This document shows positions 1 through 8,416 of a DNA stretch of 19,986 bases, one piece after another (the stretch's first letter is position 1; the number at the start of each line of letters is the position of its first letter). The notes beneath the pieces were generated by a model. That model searched no databases, was not told the DNA's origin, and was given only the letters and a program-made list of their open reading frames with translations. The stretch is taken from assembly GCA_035651055.1 (NCBI GenBank), contig DASRGK010000032.1, positions 1 to 19,986 on the forward strand. The letters run 5' to 3'. Origin of the DNA: JAFKKF01 sp035651055. GTDB lineage: Bacteria; Pseudomonadota; Alphaproteobacteria; Rhizobiales; Kaistiaceae. Position numbers and translations under genes: made by a program.

Positions 1-589
1 TTATCTCGTCGCCGAGCCGGGACTGAGGCGGCGCCTCGTTCCGCGCCGTCCGCGGCAGGAAGAACGCGAGCATCGCCGTCGCGCCGATGCCGACCGCGGC
101 AATCGCCCAGAAGCTCGCGTGCCAGCCCCAGGCATTGCCGATGGCGGTGCCGACCGGCGCCCCGACGACGTTGGCGAAGGTGATGCCGGCGACGACCAGG
201 GACACCGCGGTCCCCTCCCGTCCTTTCGGCACGAGGCCGGTGGCGATGACCATGGCGAGGCCGAAGAAGAGGCCATGACTGGCCGCGATCACCAGCCGCG
301 CGCCCATCAGGAGCCAGTAGCTGTCGGCAAGCGCGCAGAGCACGTTGCCGAGGATGAAGACCGCCATCAGCCCGAGTAGCAGCGGGCGGCGGGGAATCCG
401 GCCGGTGGCGAGCGACAGGAACGGGCCGCCCACCGCCACGCCGGCCGCATAGCCCGAGATGAGAAGCCCCGCGGTCGGGATGTCGACGGCAAGGTCCGCG
501 GCAAGCGCGGGCAGCAGTCCGGCAATGATCAGCTCGGTCGTGCCGACGGCGAAGGCCGCGAAGAAGAGCGCGATGAGAGGCAGTTGCAT
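1..589 (-). CDS. MFS transporter, DHA1/AraJ-like efflux permease (partial, 3' end outside window)
   Basis: A minus-strand frame opens at ATG 587-589 and runs off the left edge without a stop, giving about 196 residues. The product is almost entirely hydrophobic. It begins MQLPLIALFFAAFAVGTTE, has a second segment ending before the loop LATGRIPRRP, which corresponds to the MFS motif A loop between helices 2 and 3, and then several further helices (about six in the visible part). The family is inner-membrane, proton-driven drug or sugar efflux; AraJ/YdhP-type proteins share the early GTTE-type segment. The substrate cannot be told. A full member is about 390-400 residues, so roughly half is missing. 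No strong ribosome-binding site is visible, only a GGGG run about 8 nt upstream. The gene is divergent from cysK across 253 nt in which I see no clear operator or promoter. Confidence 0.85.
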   Translation of the reverse strand, partial: MQLPLIALFFAAFAVGTTELIIAGLLPALAADLAVDIPTAGLLISGYAAGVAVGGPFLSLATGRIPRRPLLLGLMAVFILGNVLCALADSYWLLMGARLVIAASHGLFFGLAMVIATGLVPKGREGTAVSLVVAGITFANVVGAPVGTAIGNAWGWHASFWAIAAVGIGATAMLAFFLPRTARNEAPPQSRLGDEI

Positions 590-842
590 GACAGGGCCCC
601 GGGCGAGCGCCGGGTGGTTGCACGACCGATGTGACAGCGCAAGGGTCGGTGTTCCCCGCGCCGGTCCCTCCCGAAGCGAGACGGGCAAGGCGCTTCTTTT
701 CCGGGCCGAAAGGCGGCGCGCGCTATCCGCTTCTTCTTCCCGGGACGGTGCCCGCCGCTACGGACAGATTGTTAGCGAGGGCGAAGTGCTGCATCCTTGA
801 CGGATACCTCGGCAAGACGAAACGCCCGCAAGGGGAGAGAAC

Positions 843-1892
843 ATGGCCCGCAAGTTCCAAAGCATCCTCGAGACGGTTGGCAACACCCCGGTCGTCAAGA
901 TCAATCGCCTAGCGCCTGCCGGGGTCAATCTCTACGTCAAGGTCGAGGCGTTCAACCCGCTCGGCTCGGTCAAGGACCGGCTCGCGCTCGGCGTCATCGA
1001 GGCGGCCGAGAAGTCGGGCGAATTGAAGCCGGGCCAGACCGTGATCGAGGCGACAAGCGGCAACACGGGCATCGGCCTCGCCATGGTCTGCGCGGCCAAG
1101 GGCTACCCGCTGGTATTGACCATGGCGGAGCCGTTCAGCGTCGAGCGGCGGAAGCTGATGCGCTTTCTCGGCGCCAAGGTCATCATCACCCCCGCCGCCG
1201 AGCGCGCGGTCGGCATGATCAAGAAGACGATCGAACTCGCCAAGACGCACGGCTGGTTCATGACCCGCCAGTTCGAGAACGAGGCCAACCCCGATTTCCA
1301 TTCGAAGACGACCGCGCGCGAAATCATCGACGACTTCGCCGGCGAACGGCTCGACTACTGGGTGACCGGCTACGGCACCGGCGGGACGCTGAAGGGCGTC
1401 GGGCGCGTCCTGAGGAAGGAGCGGCCCGAGACCAAGATCATCGTCGGCGAGCCGATGGACGCCCAGTTGCTCGGCTCCGGCATCGAGCAGGCCCGGCTGC
1501 CGGACGGCTCTCCTGCCGCACCCCATCCGAGCTTCAAGCCCCATCCGATGCAGGGCTGGACGCCGGATTTCATCCCGAAGCTGACGGGCGACGCGGTCGC
1601 CATGAAGCTGATCGACCGCATCCTGCCGGTCCCCGGACCGGACGCGATCCGCTGCGCCAGGGATCTGGCGACCAAGGAGGGCATCTTCGTCGGCATCACC
1701 TCGGGGGCGACGTTCGCGGCGGCGCTCAAGATCGCGGCCGAAGCGGAAAAGGGCGCGACGATCCTCTGCATGCTTCCGGACACCGGCGAGCGCTATCTCA
1801 GCACGCCGCTTTTCGCCGACGTGTCCGCCGACATGAACGAGGAGGAACTGGCGATCTCCCGCTCGTCGCCGAGCGCGCGCCCGGCCTCGTAG
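843..1892 (+). CDS. cysK: Cysteine synthase (O-acetylserine sulfhydrylase), PLP enzyme
   Basis: The 349-residue protein makes L-cysteine from O-acetylserine and sulfide in the cytoplasm. Visible signatures are the PLP lysine in NPLGSVKDR (K44), the substrate loop TSGNTG (71-76), QFENEANP (from Q143), the phosphate-binding GTGGT (178-182), the pyridine-N contact region GITSGAT and LPDTGERYLST near the C-terminus. These are hallmarks of the CysK/CysM fold, and the QFENxANP form favours CysK. Between the GEP strand and the QGWTPDFIP segment there is an insertion of about ten residues compared with E. coli CysK. The tail after LPDTGERYLST is longer than usual and Ser/Ala-rich. Start ATG 843 is preceded by a good AGGGGAGAG Shine-Dalgarno. 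xthA follows 36 nt downstream, so the two may be co-transcribed. The enzyme could prefer another acyl-serine, but cysteine synthesis is the most likely role. Confidence 0.93.
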   Translation: MARKFQSILETVGNTPVVKINRLAPAGVNLYVKVEAFNPLGSVKDRLALGVIEAAEKSGELKPGQTVIEATSGNTGIGLAMVCAAKGYPLVLTMAEPFSVERRKLMRFLGAKVIITPAAERAVGMIKKTIELAKTHGWFMTRQFENEANPDFHSKTTAREIIDDFAGERLDYWVTGYGTGGTLKGVGRVLRKERPETKIIVGEPMDAQLLGSGIEQARLPDGSPAAPHPSFKPHPMQGWTPDFIPKLTGDAVAMKLIDRILPVPGPDAIRCARDLATKEGIFVGITSGATFAAALKIAAEAEKGATILCMLPDTGERYLSTPLFADVSADMNEEELAISRSSPSARPAS

Positions 1893-1928
1893 GCCGGCGG
1901 CCGGTGGCGAGCGCGGGAAGGAGCCGAG

Positions 1929-2711
<783 letters not shown>

Positions 2712-2782
2712 GCGCCGCTCGACGCGGCACCTGAAATCCGCTCCGGCCGCGGGGCGCCTCGATTGCCCGCACCAACGATGTC

Positions 2783-5074
2783 GTGTCAAAGTTCCGGTTC
2801 GTTGCGAAGGCGCCCGGGGACGGTTCCGCACGGGCCCGAAAGGCGGTGGCGGGCGTGGTGGCGGACGCCAGACAACAGGATACCGGTCGCTTCGCCCGCA
2901 TCTCAACCGCGCTCGTTGCCGGGATCGTCTGCGGGTTCCTCTCGGTCGTCCTCTCGATCGGCAATGGCAGCCTCCTGTTTTCCGGCAGCCTCCAGACCTA
3001 CCTGCCGACCGCGGTCGGACTGTCGCTTTTCTCGATGGCGGCGGTCGCCGCGATCACGGCGCTGACAAGCTCCATCCCGGGCGCCGTCGGCGTCGTGCAG
3101 GAAGTGCCGGTGATCGCGCTCGGGGTTGCGGTTACCGCGGTCGCGGGGGCGCTGCCGGCGGACATTGCCGGGGCTGGCCGCTATGCGACCATCATGGCGG
3201 CGATCGGGATCGGGACCGGCGCCGCCGGCGTCCTGACCCTGGTCCTCGGCGTCCTGCGCGTCGGCGCGATCATCCGCTTCGTGCCCTATCCGGTGGTGGG
3301 CGGCTTCCTCGCCGGCACCGGCTGGCTGATCCTCCTCGGCGGCGCCGGCCTTGTTCTCGGCAGCCCGTTCAGCCTGACGGCGATCGCCACGGTGCTCGAA
3401 CCCGTTCCGGCCGAGCGCTTCCTCGCCGCGGGCGTCTTCGTCGCCGTCATTGCCTTTGCCCAGAGGCGAACGAGAAACCCGCTGGCGGTTCCGGCAATCA
3501 TCTTCGGCGCGATCGTCGTCTTCAACCTCCTCGTCCTCGCGACCGGGACGACCGGCGCAACGCTCCGCGCGTCCGGCTGGGTGATCAATCTGCCGGAGGG
3601 CGGGCGTCTCTGGCCCTCGCTCACCGCCGCCGACCTCGGCCTCGTCGACTGGCACGCCGTCACGGCCGGCCTCGTCAGCCTGCCGACGCTGGTCGCGGTC
3701 ACGGCGATCACGATGCTGATGAACGCGAGCGGCATCGAGCTCGAGTCGGACCGGGACGTCGACCTTGACCGCGAGCTGAAATCCGTCGGCCTCGCCAATA
3801 TCGCCGCGGGCCTCGGCGGCGGCCTTCCCGGCTATTACGCCCTCTCCCTCACGCTTCTGGCGGAGCGCCTCGGCGCGCAAAGCCGCCTGGTCGGGCTGAC
3901 CACCGCGGCAGTGGCAATTGCGGCGCTCGCGCTTGGCGGCGTCGTCCTCGATGCAATTCCGACTTTCGTCCTTGGCGGCATGCTGATCTGGATGGGCGGC
4001 GCGCTGATGTTCGAGTGGCTTTTCGCCGTCTACGGGCGGATCGGCCTTTTAGAATATGCCGTGATCTTCCTCATCTTCGCGGTGATCGTCGGTTTCGGCT
4101 TCGCCGCCGGATTCCTCGCCGGGCTGATCGCCGCGCTGATGCTGTTCGCGTTCGAGTACGGGCGGATCGACATCGTCCGTCACGAAGTCTTCGGGAAAGA
4201 CTCGCCCAGCAACTTCGAGACATCGCAGGAGCGGGCGGAGCTGCTCACCCGCTACGGCGCCGCCATCCTGATCATGCGGCTCCAGGGCTTCCTTTTCTTC
4301 GGAACGGCGGATCGTCTGCGGCGACGCGTTCAGGACCGCCTCGCCGCCGGCGCGGAGGCACCGCAATACCTGCTCCTCGATTTCCGCCGCGTGACCGGGA
4401 TCGACTCCTCGGCGATCCTCAGCTTCATCCGGCTCGAACAGGCGGCGAGGCGGATCGGCGCAACCGTCCTCCTTGCGGCGCTCTCGCCCGCGGTCGAATC
4501 GGCGCTGGCCCGCGGCGGCCTGCGGACCGATCCGGCATCCGCAATCCGCATCGAACCGGACTTCGAGCGCGCCCTGCGGTGGAGCGAGGACAGCCTGCTC
4601 AAGCGCATCGCGCCCGACCTCCCCGGCGAGCCCGCGCGGCCACTCGCCCTCTTACTTTCCGACGTGGTCGGCGAACCGGAGCTGGCGGCACTCATCGCCG
4701 GCTATTGCGAGCCGGTCGAGGCAGGGCCGGGCGACCGAATCATCGACCAGGGGGACCCGTCCGACGACATCTTCTTCGTCGAACACGGCCTGGTTGCGGT
4801 CGAAGCCCGAACCGCGGGCAACCAGGCGATCCGGCTCGCCACGGTCGGGCATGGCGGAACGGTGGGCGAGATCGCCTTCTATACGGGCTCGCCGCGCACC
4901 GCCTCGGTGACCGCGGAGGGCGATGTGAAGGCGTGGCGCCTTTCCCGAGATAGCCTCGCCCGGCTTGACGCCGAGGCGCCGGCGGCAGCGCTCAAGTTTC
5001 ATCGCGGCATTGCCGCCATGCTCGCCCGGCGGCTGGCGCGGGCCGACCGGCTGATTCGATCGATCGCCGACTAG
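2783..5074 (+). CDS. SulP-family anion transporter fused to STAS and cyclic-nucleotide-binding domains
   Basis: The 763-residue inner-membrane protein has three parts. Residues about 35-470 form a SulP/SLC26 transporter body with many hydrophobic helices, including FVPYPVVGGFLAGTGW and GLGGGLPGYYALS. Residues about 490-605 form a STAS domain with a strand LLLDFRRV followed by GIDSSA (D541, S542, S543), the position phosphorylated in anti-sigma-antagonist relatives. Residues about 640-750 form a cyclic-nucleotide-binding domain whose phosphate cassette keeps GE (695-696) and R705 in GSPRTASV. SulP proteins move sulfate, bicarbonate or dicarboxylates; the substrate here is unknown. The 5' end is uncertain. 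GTG 2783 gives the longest frame but has no clear ribosome-binding site, whereas in-frame GTG 2846 has GAAAGG just upstream and still precedes the first helix. E. coli DauA (about 560 residues) lacks the C-terminal nucleotide domain. Confidence 0.88.
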   Translation: MSKFRFVAKAPGDGSARARKAVAGVVADARQQDTGRFARISTALVAGIVCGFLSVVLSIGNGSLLFSGSLQTYLPTAVGLSLFSMAAVAAITALTSSIPGAVGVVQEVPVIALGVAVTAVAGALPADIAGAGRYATIMAAIGIGTGAAGVLTLVLGVLRVGAIIRFVPYPVVGGFLAGTGWLILLGGAGLVLGSPFSLTAIATVLEPVPAERFLAAGVFVAVIAFAQRRTRNPLAVPAIIFGAIVVFNLLVLATGTTGATLRASGWVINLPEGGRLWPSLTAADLGLVDWHAVTAGLVSLPTLVAVTAITMLMNASGIELESDRDVDLDRELKSVGLANIAAGLGGGLPGYYALSLTLLAERLGAQSRLVGLTTAAVAIAALALGGVVLDAIPTFVLGGMLIWMGGALMFEWLFAVYGRIGLLEYAVIFLIFAVIVGFGFAAGFLAGLIAALMLFAFEYGRIDIVRHEVFGKDSPSNFETSQERAELLTRYGAAILIMRLQGFLFFGTADRLRRRVQDRLAAGAEAPQYLLLDFRRVTGIDSSAILSFIRLEQAARRIGATVLLAALSPAVESALARGGLRTDPASAIRIEPDFERALRWSEDSLLKRIAPDLPGEPARPLALLLSDVVGEPELAALIAGYCEPVEAGPGDRIIDQGDPSDDIFFVEHGLVAVEARTAGNQAIRLATVGHGGTVGEIAFYTGSPRTASVTAEGDVKAWRLSRDSLARLDAEAPAAALKFHRGIAAMLARRLARADRLIRSIAD

Positions 5075-5101
5075 CACGGCCCATCATCACAGGCTTGTGG
5101 C

Positions 5102-5129
5102 TTGAGGGCGGGAAACGGCGCGCTAGACT
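5102..5129 (+). promoter_or_regulatory. Candidate sigma-70-type promoter for the 5139 gene
   Basis: TTGAGG (5102-5107) and TAGACT (5124-5129) are separated by 16 nt and each matches four of six consensus positions. Transcription would start near 5135-5137, only a few bases before ATG 5139, which fits the lack of any Shine-Dalgarno there. This is a visual match only. Confidence 0.35.
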
Positions 5130-5138
5130 TGCGAGTCG

Positions 5139-5549
5139 ATGATTGCGCTGCTCGCCCGCGCCGTGGTCGCGATGGCCGGAATTGTCCCGGCGGCAGCGCT
5201 CGCCGCCGATAACCCGGCGACGCCGATCACGCCCGGTGCATCGGCAGCGGTCTGCCGCAATGCCGGCAATGTCTACAAGGTCGGCGAGTTCGCCTGCATT
5301 GCCGCCTGCCACGGCGAACGGCGGCTCGCGCGCTGCGATGCCGGGGCCCAGATGGGGTCGTGGACGTTCGTCTCCAACGTCTGCCCGAGCGCGATGCTGC
5401 CGCCCTCCCCGTCCGACGCCAACGTGATTCCGGTGGCAGTCGCCATGACGCCGATCCCGCTCCCGATCGAGCACAAGATGAGCGAGATGTCGCCGGAAGC
5501 CTGGATGAAGCTGAGCGAGGCGCGGAAAGCGCTGGCCGTCAGCCAGTAG
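5139..5549 (+). CDS. Small exported cysteine-rich protein of unknown function
   Basis: A 136-residue protein I do not recognise. It starts with a short hydrophobic signal peptide ending in ALA at about residue 22, so the mature part is predicted to be periplasmic. The central region has five cysteines (C39, C53, C57, C66, C82), including CIAAC, which could form disulfides. A Pro-rich linker follows, then a polar helical C-terminus (SPEAWMKLSEARKAL). Codon use matches its neighbours. The start ATG lacks a ribosome-binding site, but a promoter-like pair sits immediately upstream, consistent with a very short or absent leader. It follows the SulP gene by 64 nt and is convergent with the exoR-like gene, whose stop is 62 nt away. 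I see no catalytic motif and assign no function. The coding call rests on signal peptide, codon pattern and cysteine layout. Confidence 0.65.
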   Translation: MIALLARAVVAMAGIVPAAALAADNPATPITPGASAAVCRNAGNVYKVGEFACIAACHGERRLARCDAGAQMGSWTFVSNVCPSAMLPPSPSDANVIPVAVAMTPIPLPIEHKMSEMSPEAWMKLSEARKALAVSQ

Positions 5550-5611
5550 GCCGGGCTACCGGAGCAGAAACGCCGGAACGGCTGCGGCGGTGAAGCCGGC
5601 GTCCGGCACCG

Positions 5612-6418
5612 TCACATGTTCCCGCATTTGGCGGCCCACTCGCCGGCGAGCGCCATGGCCTTCCGGCGCTCCTGCTCGGTCGCCACCGAAACCGCCTCTT
5701 CCTGCAGTTCCGCGATCCAGATGTCGTCCGGCCGGGCGCGGTTGCGGGCGACGAGTAGATAGGTGAGCCCGCGGACCGGCTGACGGTCGACGCCGTCATC
5801 GCCCTCGAAGAGGATGTGGCCGAGAAGCGCCTGGGCATCGACGATGCACTTGTCGGCGGCCTGCTTGGCCCACTTCACCGCCTGCACGGCGTCGCGCGCG
5901 CCGCCCTCGCCGGAATAGTACATGCGGGCAAGGTTGTACTGCGCCTCGCCATCGCCGTAGATCAGCGCGGCATGACTGTAGATCTGGCGGGCGCGGGTCG
6001 GATCGGCGCGGACGTCGGTATTGGGGATGCCCATCTGGTAGTAGCGGCCGAGCGCCACGAAGGCCTTCGACACGAAGCGCGAGGAAGGCTCGCCGGGGCT
6101 GTCCTCGGCATGCGCGTCGGCAAGGTCGCTGAACATCTCGAAGGCCTTGAAGTCGTCGCGCTTGACGCCGTCGCCGTCGGCGAGCATCTGCCCGGCCTTC
6201 CACTGCGCGATCGGGTCGCCCTTCTCGGCGGCGAAGTTGAGCGCCTCGAAGGCGGTCGCCTTCTCGCCCTTGCGGTAGAGGTCGAGACCCTGCTGCAGCG
6301 CCTGCTCGGGGGCCATGTTGGGGTTGAGACTGACATTGCCGTCGAACGCCAGCGCATGACCGGCGAAGCCGATCATCACGCCCAGCGCCAGGCCGCAACA
6401 GGCGTCAGATATCCGCAT
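5612..6418 (-). CDS. exoR: ExoR-like periplasmic Sel1-repeat regulator
   Basis: The 268-residue protein has a signal peptide (MIGFAGHALAF, cleavage near 22-24) followed by Sel1/TPR-like helical repeats. Segments ALNFAAEKG, GDGVKRDDFKAF, GRYYQMGIPNTDVRADP, ARQIYSHAA, EAQYNLARMYYSGEGG and VRGLTYLLVA match the pattern and length of rhizobial ExoR as I remember it. In Sinorhizobium ExoR binds the sensor ExoS in the periplasm and holds the ExoS-ChvI two-component system off; its proteolysis turns on succinoglycan and represses motility. No exoS, chvI or exo genes are in this window, so the regulatory role is inferred. The ATG lies inside the end of ilvD (14-nt overlap), suggesting translational coupling, with GGAAG about 10 nt upstream. 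A general Sel1 adaptor with another partner is the alternative. Confidence 0.8.
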   Translation of the reverse strand: MRISDACCGLALGVMIGFAGHALAFDGNVSLNPNMAPEQALQQGLDLYRKGEKATAFEALNFAAEKGDPIAQWKAGQMLADGDGVKRDDFKAFEMFSDLADAHAEDSPGEPSSRFVSKAFVALGRYYQMGIPNTDVRADPTRARQIYSHAALIYGDGEAQYNLARMYYSGEGGARDAVQAVKWAKQAADKCIVDAQALLGHILFEGDDGVDRQPVRGLTYLLVARNRARPDDIWIAELQEEAVSVATEQERRKAMALAGEWAAKCGNM

Positions 6419-8129
6419 AGGTCTTCACTTCCGCTGCCGCGCCCGGATGGGTGACAGCCCCGTAGCGCGCCGGGCCGACGCCCTGCGCGTATTTCCAGAT
6501 CGCCCCGCTCCGGTAGTCGTTGCCGCGCGGCTTCCACGCCGCCTTGCGCCTGGCCAGCTCGTCGTCGGCGAGCTTCACCGACAGGGTGCCGGCGGTGGCG
6601 TCGATCTCGATGATGTCGCCGTCCCTCAGCAGCGCGATCGGCCCGCCCTCGGAGGCTTCCGGCCCGACATGGCCGATGCAGAAGCCGCGGGTGCCGCCGG
6701 AGAAGCGGCCGTCGGTGATGAGCGCGACCTTTTCGCCCGAACCCTGGCCGTAGAGGGCGGCGGTGGTCGAGAGCATTTCCGGCATGCCGGGGCCGCCCTT
6801 CGGCCCGACATAGCGGATGACGAGGACCTCGCCTTCCTTGTAGGCGCGGTTCTCGACGGCGGCGAAGCATTCCTCCTCCGAATCGAAGCAGCGCGCGGGG
6901 CCTGAGAACTGGAGGCGCTTCAGGCCAGCGACCTTCACGATGGCGCCGTCGGGCGCGAGGTTGCCGCGCAGCCCGACCACGCCGCCGGTGGGCGAGATCG
7001 GCTTGTCGGCGGTGCGCACGACATCCTGATCGGGGTTCCACTGAACGTTCTTCAGGTTCTCCGCGATGGTCTTGCCGGTCACCGTCAGGCAGTCGCCGTG
7101 GAGGTAGCCGTGGTCGAGGAGGGTCTTCATGACGAGCGGAATGCCGCCGGCCTGGAAGAGATCCTTGGCGACGTACCTCCCGCCCGGCTTCAGGTCGGCG
7201 ATGTAGGGCGTCTTCCTGAAAATCTCGGCGACGTCGAAGAGGTCGAAATCGATCCCCGCCTCATGCGCCATTGCCGGCAGGTGGAGCCCGGCATTGGTCG
7301 AGCCGCCGGAGGCGGCGACGACGGTGGCGGCATTCTCCAGCGCCCTGCGGGTGACGATATCGCGCGGCCGGATGTTCCGGGCGATCAGCTCCATTACCAT
7401 CTCGCCGGCGGCATAGCAGAACTTGTCGCGGAACTCGTAAGGCGCGGGTGCGCCGGCCGAATAGGGAAGCGCGAGGCCGATCGCCTCGGAGACCATCGCC
7501 ATCGTGTTGGCGGTGAACTGGCCGCCGCAGGCGCCGGCCGACGGGCACGCGACCTGCTCCAGTTCGAACAGGTCCGCGTCGCTCATCTTGCCGACGGAGT
7601 GGAGGCCGACGGCTTCGAAGACGTCGACGACGGTGACGTCGCGGCCCTTGAACCGGCCGGGCAGGATCGAGCCGCCATAGATGAAGACCGAGGGCACGTT
7701 GAGGCGGATCATCGCCATCATCATGCCGGGCAGCGACTTGTCGCAGCCGGCCATGCCGACGAGCGCATCGTAGCCATGGCCGCGCATGGTGAGCTCGACG
7801 GAATCGGCAATCACCTCGCGCGAAGGCAACGAGGATTTCATTCCTTCGTGGCCCATCGCGATGCCGTCGGTGACGGTGATGGTGCAGAACTCGCGCGGCG
7901 TGCCGTTGGCGGCGGCGACGCCCTTCTTCACCGCCTGCGCCTGGCGCATCAGCGAGATGTTGCAGGGCGCGGCTTCGTTCCAGCAAGTCGCCACGCCGAC
8001 GAAGGGCTGGTGAATCTGATCGGGCCCGAGGCCCATCGCATAATAATAGGAACGGTGCGGCGCCCGTTCCGGCCCTTCAGTCACATGCCGGCTGGGCAGC
8101 TTCTGCTTGTCGAAAACGCGCGCTTCCAT
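6405..8129 (-). CDS. ilvD: Dihydroxy-acid dehydratase
   Basis: The 574-residue cytoplasmic Fe-S enzyme dehydrates 2,3-dihydroxy-isovalerate and -methylvalerate in valine, isoleucine and leucine synthesis. Motifs include TCWNEAAPCN (C49, C56), GCDKSLPG (C129 and the metal-binding K131) and CPSAGACGGQFTANTM (C201). The spacing of C56, C129 and C201 fits the three-cysteine cluster of the family. GRFSGGTRGFCIGHVGPE lies near the C-terminus. The frame stays open upstream to GTG 8216, but ATG 8129 is chosen because AAGGA lies 5 nt before it and because MEARVFDKQKLPSRH is a normal family N-terminus. ATG 8135 is two codons earlier with no usable spacing. Its TGA overlaps the exoR-like ATG by 14 nt, so these two genes are probably one transcript. 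Confidence 0.95.
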   Translation of the reverse strand: MEARVFDKQKLPSRHVTEGPERAPHRSYYYAMGLGPDQIHQPFVGVATCWNEAAPCNISLMRQAQAVKKGVAAANGTPREFCTITVTDGIAMGHEGMKSSLPSREVIADSVELTMRGHGYDALVGMAGCDKSLPGMMMAMIRLNVPSVFIYGGSILPGRFKGRDVTVVDVFEAVGLHSVGKMSDADLFELEQVACPSAGACGGQFTANTMAMVSEAIGLALPYSAGAPAPYEFRDKFCYAAGEMVMELIARNIRPRDIVTRRALENAATVVAASGGSTNAGLHLPAMAHEAGIDFDLFDVAEIFRKTPYIADLKPGGRYVAKDLFQAGGIPLVMKTLLDHGYLHGDCLTVTGKTIAENLKNVQWNPDQDVVRTADKPISPTGGVVGLRGNLAPDGAIVKVAGLKRLQFSGPARCFDSEEECFAAVENRAYKEGEVLVIRYVGPKGGPGMPEMLSTTAALYGQGSGEKVALITDGRFSGGTRGFCIGHVGPEASEGGPIALLRDGDIIEIDATAGTLSVKLADDELARRKAAWKPRGNDYRSGAIWKYAQGVGPARYGAVTHPGAAAEVKTYADI

Positions 8130-8350
8130 GACCATCCTTCGCCAGGTCGTCCCGCAGGCGCGGAGGTCTCGGCGAACCGTGGCAACGAGCCAAAGCTCCC
8201 CTCCCGCGGGCATCACCCGCGAGCGGTTGCCTCATCCTCAGCGCCAGGTGCGTTTGCCCCCCTTGGCAGGCGACCTGAACAGTCGGCTATCTCACGCCAC
8301 TTTATGGCTGAACGGCGGCGCAGGGGCTTAACGGAGAGGCGTCGCCAACA
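8130..8350 (-). other. G+C-rich 5' leader region of ilvD
   Basis: About 220 nt lie between the hairpin that follows the flavin reductase gene and the ilvD start. The minus strand contains a 6-bp CGCGGG/CCCGCG hairpin with a 5-nt loop (8205-8221). I find no leader peptide rich in branched-chain codons and no riboswitch class I recognise. No convincing -35/-10 pair is visible, although the ilvD promoter is expected here. Confidence 0.3.
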
Positions 8351-8395
8351 ACTTCTCCGGGACTGTTGCGGGAGGGCAACAGACCCCGGAGAAGT
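8351..8395 (-). terminator. Long perfect-stem hairpin downstream of the flavin reductase gene
   Basis: An inverted repeat has an 11-bp outer stem (ACTTCTCCGGG / CCCGGAGAAGT), a small internal bulge (A against AC), a 7-bp inner stem (CTGTTGC / GCAACAG) and a 6-nt loop. It begins 22 nt after the stop of the reductase gene. On the minus strand it is followed by TGTTGG rather than a clean T run, so it is either a weak or Rho-assisted terminator, a 3'-end stabiliser, or part of the ilvD leader. The symmetry is certain; the function is inferred. Confidence 0.5.
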
Positions 8396-8416
8396 CGTGT
8401 CCGAATGACGGCCAAA

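Noticed and set aside
590..842. Riboswitch or known regulator site upstream of cysK
   Set aside because: I looked for conserved sulfur-related leader motifs and clear -35/-10 pairs in this 253-nt region and found none that I could support.
8130..8216. Longer ilvD start at GTG 8216, giving 603 residues
   Set aside because: The added residues do not resemble the family N-terminus, and ATG 8129 has a well-spaced AAGGA and gives the usual length.
8130..8350. Branched-chain amino-acid leader peptide and attenuator before ilvD
   Set aside because: The short minus-strand frames are not rich in Leu, Ile or Val codons, and no alternative antiterminator pairing is evident.
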